Shown in pieces: positions 60,541-64,000 of a DNA stretch of 64,000 nucleotides; the first letter of the stretch is position 1, and each line of letters opens with the position of its first letter. The notes below the pieces were generated by a model, which did not search any database, was not told the DNA's origin, and was given only the letters and a program-made list of their open reading frames with translations. A program made the translations under genes and the position numbers. Source of the DNA: Reticulitermes speratus (Eukaryota > Arthropoda > Insecta > Blattodea > Rhinotermitidae); NCBI GenBank assembly GCA_021186555.1, contig JAJKFL010000002.1:9609001-9673000 (forward strand). Direction: 5' to 3'.

Positions 60541-61417
60541 ATTTCGTAAAATGGGCTATAGAAGAGGTCAGTGCACGGAATTCGCAGTAATTTGGTCACT
60601 CGATAAAACTGGCAATTTCACAATCGGGGTGTACAATACGGGGGAATGCAAACATCGAAAAGAGAAAGGCCAGGCAGGTATGTTTCAGAGTGGCCGATGA
60701 GCTCATGTAAGCCTTCTTAACCTACTAACATTTAAATGAAGAGTAGAGTTAGGAAATGTAGTACAGCGCATGAGACTTAAGGTTATTGAGGGCGTGCGGC
60801 GATGCGTCAGTGTCGCGTCCACACCAGCAGCAGCGAGCGCCGGGTCGCAACAGTATAAAACCAAGAGACCAGAATGAATGAGAAGTGACGTCATCACCTT
60901 GGTGTGTTGCGTCATGTGTGAGAGGAAACTTTCAGTTTTATTGCGTAGACCTTACCATTCTAACTTTAGTGAATATGTTTGTTTGGTCTTGGTTTATTTA
61001 ACGATGATATCAATTACTGAAAATATATACTGTCACATTACGTGATCATCAGAGAATAGTTCGAGATGATAGAAGAGATGATAGGAAGCTGTGGTGGCCT
61101 AATTTGAGGTATAGTTACTGCACTTTCCCTGTAGGGAGTGACGAAACGTCGAAAAACCTGTGTCGGTACACTCGGTGTTGGAACTCAAATTTGAAGCCTG
61201 GACAATTTTGTTAAAACTAGTAGATTTCGTTGGAAAATTATTGTCTGTATTTTTGACACATAACGAATAACTCCAACTACTGGGACATGCCAGATTTGTA
61301 TTTCAATGATTTTGTCAAATTCCAAGTAAATGCACACCAAATGACAAATGTTTCTAAATGAAATATCTCGTGAAGAACGTGGAAAGTTTTAAAATAGATC
61401 TTTGGAAATTTGGGAGA

Positions 61418-61650
61418 CTACAAGCATGGTTTAGGAGCACGGGTTCGAATCCCAGCAAGGGCAAGACATTTTTATCTTCACCAAAATGTCCAGATCAGTT
61501 CTGGGGTCCACGCAGCCTCCTATTCCATGGGTACAGCGGTTCTTTACCGGCATACCGCGGCGGGGCGTGATGTTGACCATTCACCTCCATCTAGTGCTGA
61601 CATTAAGAATGAGTGGAACTATACCTACACGCCCTTTGTATGCTATCGTA
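61418..61650 (+). repeat. SINE family B copy, plus strand
   Basis: B box GGGTTCGAATCCC at 61441-61453, then TCCAGATCAGTTCTGGGGTC, CAGCCTCCTATTCCATGGGT, GCGGGGCGTGATGTTGACCA. Order is the reverse complement of the minus-strand copies. Confidence 0.65.
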
Positions 61651-61872
61651 GCGTGAACAGGGACAATTTGACGTTTATAATCACTCGAAAAATGGCTCCT
61701 GGGGAAACTAACACAACCTGATTGGTTAACAGAGCGAAAGCGTGAACTGTTCAAATTTTCGGATTTGAGGGATTGAGGTCCTAACTTCTATTTTACTCTG
61801 CATATCCGAAGAAGCATAGGCAAAGCCTCAGCCAGTCTTGGACATTGTCACTCTTATCACTTTACACTTATA

Positions 61873-62100
61873 GCTCGGTCAGTATAGTGACTAGTGGCAT
61901 GGACGATCGAAAAATGGGAATTTGATTCTGGGCAGGGTCAGAGCTTTCAGGTTCTCCAGAGCACGCAGATCTGCACTGCGGTGCCCCCAGCCTCGTATCC
62001 AGTGGGTACTGGGGCTGTCTGCAGGAGGTGATGCGGTCTGTGGCATAAATATCACCACTCAAATCCACGTGTCGAGGTAAAGAATGGGAGGAACGGTAAA
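61873..62100 (+). repeat. SINE family B relative, plus strand
   Basis: TCGGTCAGTATAGTGACTAG head, degenerate B box (TGGGAATTTGATTCTGGGC), then CAGCCTCGTATCCAGTGGGT and TCAAATCCACGTGTCGAGGT. It lies 220 bp after the previous copy. Confidence 0.5.
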
Positions 62101-62709
62101 TCCATTTTTCCAAAGTTTTGATTAGGTCATTCTTGATTAAGCACAGGCATGCCTTTACATTTTACACTGTAATGATTGATAGCTAACTTGCGATAGATGC
62201 CATAATTTCCATGAAACAAATAAATCCTCTTTATGCAACTGTTTCCGTATTAAACTGGCATTCACGTATCTATAATAATGATGAATGCTGTGTTCGGCGC
62301 TGAATAGAGTTAGACGGGTCGCGGTTTCGCATCCCCGTTTGAGAATGAATATACGTATATCCATGATTTGTGCTGACTGTGTATGTATGTGGACGTATGG
62401 CGTTGGGGCTGCTCTTTAAAGCACTCATGGTTACCGCGTTTCCTTCTTTAGGATACAACTTGGTTTGTGTGTGGTATGACTGAGTGAGTGAGAGACTGAA
62501 TCACATTTATTTTGCATGGGTACCGAGTTTCCGTTATTGCGATAGGGCTTGGGTTGATTGCGTTACACCTGGATTTCCATGGTTAAGATAGAGCTTGGTC
62601 TGTGTGTGACGTAAAAGCCCGGTTTCCATGGGAATCATTCAAAGGTCAAATAGACATGAATATTTTCACCTCGGCATATGACAGGTCCGTGTTTAGTACT
62701 TAAGAACGG

Positions 62710-62940
62710 TAAAGTTTTCTCTGTGCAAGCCATAAATGCATATGGGGAGATGAGGTATACCTTTACTCAATCTTAACCTCGTCACTAATTAGAATAAGAG
62801 ACTTAATGGGCACCAGATTCGGTTTGGACGCTTTGGAGAAAAGATAGGTTATTTGCTCATGCCGGGATTCGAACCATCATTCCTGAGTTATCCATCCCGT
62901 AGCCTAATCAGTACACCTACAACTTTATCCTGGCTCCCTT
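62710..62940 (-). repeat. tRNA-derived SINE, family B
   Basis: Plus-strand view: TTCTCTGTGCAAGCCATAAA, TTAACCTCGTCACTAATTAG, GGTTTGGACGCTTTGGAGAA, reverse B box GGGATTCGAACCATC, reversed head to TATCCTGGCTCCC. Confidence 0.7.
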
Positions 62941-62964
62941 ATTATAGGCCTACTTGTTTTAGCA

Positions 62965-63212
62965 ATGGTGCAACTCCCTAGTGTGCCAGGGACTCCTCAT
63001 TATTGAGGCTGCACGATCACACTCCGACAAACCACACTCGGTAGGGCTCCTCTGGACGAGTGATCAGTCCGACACAGAGACCTCTACCTGACAACACACA
63101 ACACTCACAAGAGACAGACATCCATGCCACCGGCGGGATTCGAACCCACAATACCTGCAAGCGAACAGTCGCAGACCCCAGGACTTAGACCGCGCGGCCA
63201 CTGCGATCGGCA
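62965..63212 (-). repeat. tRNA-derived SINE, family A
   Basis: Plus-strand view: CAACTCCCTAGTGTGCCAGG, CTCGGTAGGGCTCCTCTGGA, reverse B box GGGATTCGAACCCACA, GACCGCGCGGCCACTGCGAT. Complete head. Confidence 0.85.
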
Positions 63213-63694
63213 TAAGCCTACTTATTCACATGAATGTTTAATAAACACACAAGTTTTCTACAGGTAGTACTCCCCACCAGCATGTCAACAGACTCCCCTT
63301 GGTATCCATACTGGCTTTTGCAGCCATGGCTCTCAAGCTGATACTGCTCCTCAGATATCTGCAGACGTATATGAAGACAAATGACCTGGTCGGTTCATAT
63401 CAAACAGTTTGAATAGACCTCGGGAGGCTAAAGGCTTTTGTTACCAAGAGAAGCTGCCTTTTTAACACAAACGGTGTACTACTTTATAAGCAGCTCATCT
63501 GTCCTTTGATGAATTTTGCGTGCCCTTATATTTGGTTTCGCTCTTCACAGTTATATTGTAACATGCAAGCATCGTCACATTATGACTAACGCACATTCAT
63601 GGAGCAAATTCACGAGGATTTGGTATTTTCATTTTTAGCCGATCACATTAAATCACTGACTGAGAGTTTGGACCAAAATTAAACGATACCTTTT

Positions 63695-63953
63695 CTTTTT
63701 CCTTTTTTTATGGCCCTAGAGCCGAAAACATTTTAGGCTGCCTCGTTTTGAGGTTTCTATTTCACACACAAACACACATGATAGGACTCCTCTGAACGAG
63801 TGATCAGCCTGTCTCTGAGACCGCTACCTACACTACACAGAACAAATACAAAAGACGAACATCCATGCCCTCAGCGGGATTCGAACCCGCAATCCTAGCA
63901 ATCTAGCAGCCACAGACCTACGCCTTAGACTGCACGGTCTCTGGGATCGATCA
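63695..63953 (-). repeat. tRNA-derived SINE, family A, diverged
   Basis: Plus-strand view: GGACTCCTCTGAACGAGTGA, GAGACCGCTACCTACACTAC, reverse B box GGGATTCGAACCCGC, CTGCACGGTCTCTGGGATCG. Older than the other family A copies. Confidence 0.75.
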
Positions 63954-64000
63954 ACCGATACTAGGAACTCCTTATTTCGATAATTCGGACAGCACTTGCG

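Noticed and set aside
28815..63953. tRNA genes suggested by B boxes (GGGTTCGATTCCC and variants)
   Set aside because: Each B box sits in a repeated SINE unit with a non-tRNA body and no cloverleaf that I could complete.

Overview
The window looks like a stretch of a large, repeat-rich insect genome. Two conserved animal genes are split into short exons by introns full of transposon debris. Families of tRNA-derived SINEs, non-LTR (LINE) 3' ends, pogo/Tigger, hAT and piggyBac-type MITEs and Penelope-like retroelements are scattered throughout. The LINE tail proteins resemble those I associate with cockroach-type (polyneopteran) genomes; that placement is an inference from memory, not a search. 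There is no sign of prokaryotic organisation.

Region 1-3335 is probably an intron of the first gene. It holds an antisense LINE (endonuclease part of ORF2, and a PHD-type ORF1) whose ORF1 is split by a 5'-truncated pogo-like DNA transposon, then a patch of trinucleotide microsatellites. Region 3336-23652 (+ strand) carries the C-terminal 863 codons of TopBP1, in 16 exons whose splice phases all match. BRCT4, BRCT5, the ATR-activating segment (tryptophan in GWDDP) and BRCT7-8 are readable; BRCT6 is not found. The introns contain MITEs of at least three superfamilies, LINE scraps and a 908-bp pogo derivative lying 32 bp past a splice donor.

Region 23653-34405 has no recognisable gene: MITEs, a 73-bp tandem repeat, a palindromic pair of hammerhead-like motifs, LINE tails and a 20-bp-TIR element. 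Region 34406-35928 (+) is a two-exon gene for a 299-residue acidic protein I do not recognise. Its last codons are the first unit of a 33/37-bp minisatellite that runs on for about 430 bp.

Region 40366-53065 (+) is a complete five-exon effector caspase gene (304 residues, QACRG active site, DETD processing site). Its introns are packed with SINEs, tandem repeats and palindromes. Region 53066-64000 has no host gene that I can support. It contains a 43-bp minisatellite open in all three forward frames, a decayed Penelope-like element with a GIY-YIG nuclease interrupted by a SINE, a hAT MITE with its target duplication, a chimeric SINE, and many SINE copies.

The two recognised genes act in DNA-damage checkpoint signalling (TopBP1) and apoptosis (caspase). 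I see no evidence that their proximity is functional. The least conventional signal is a dispersed set of palindromic Penelope-type terminal repeats carrying hammerhead-ribozyme-like cores with differing but paired stem II sequences.
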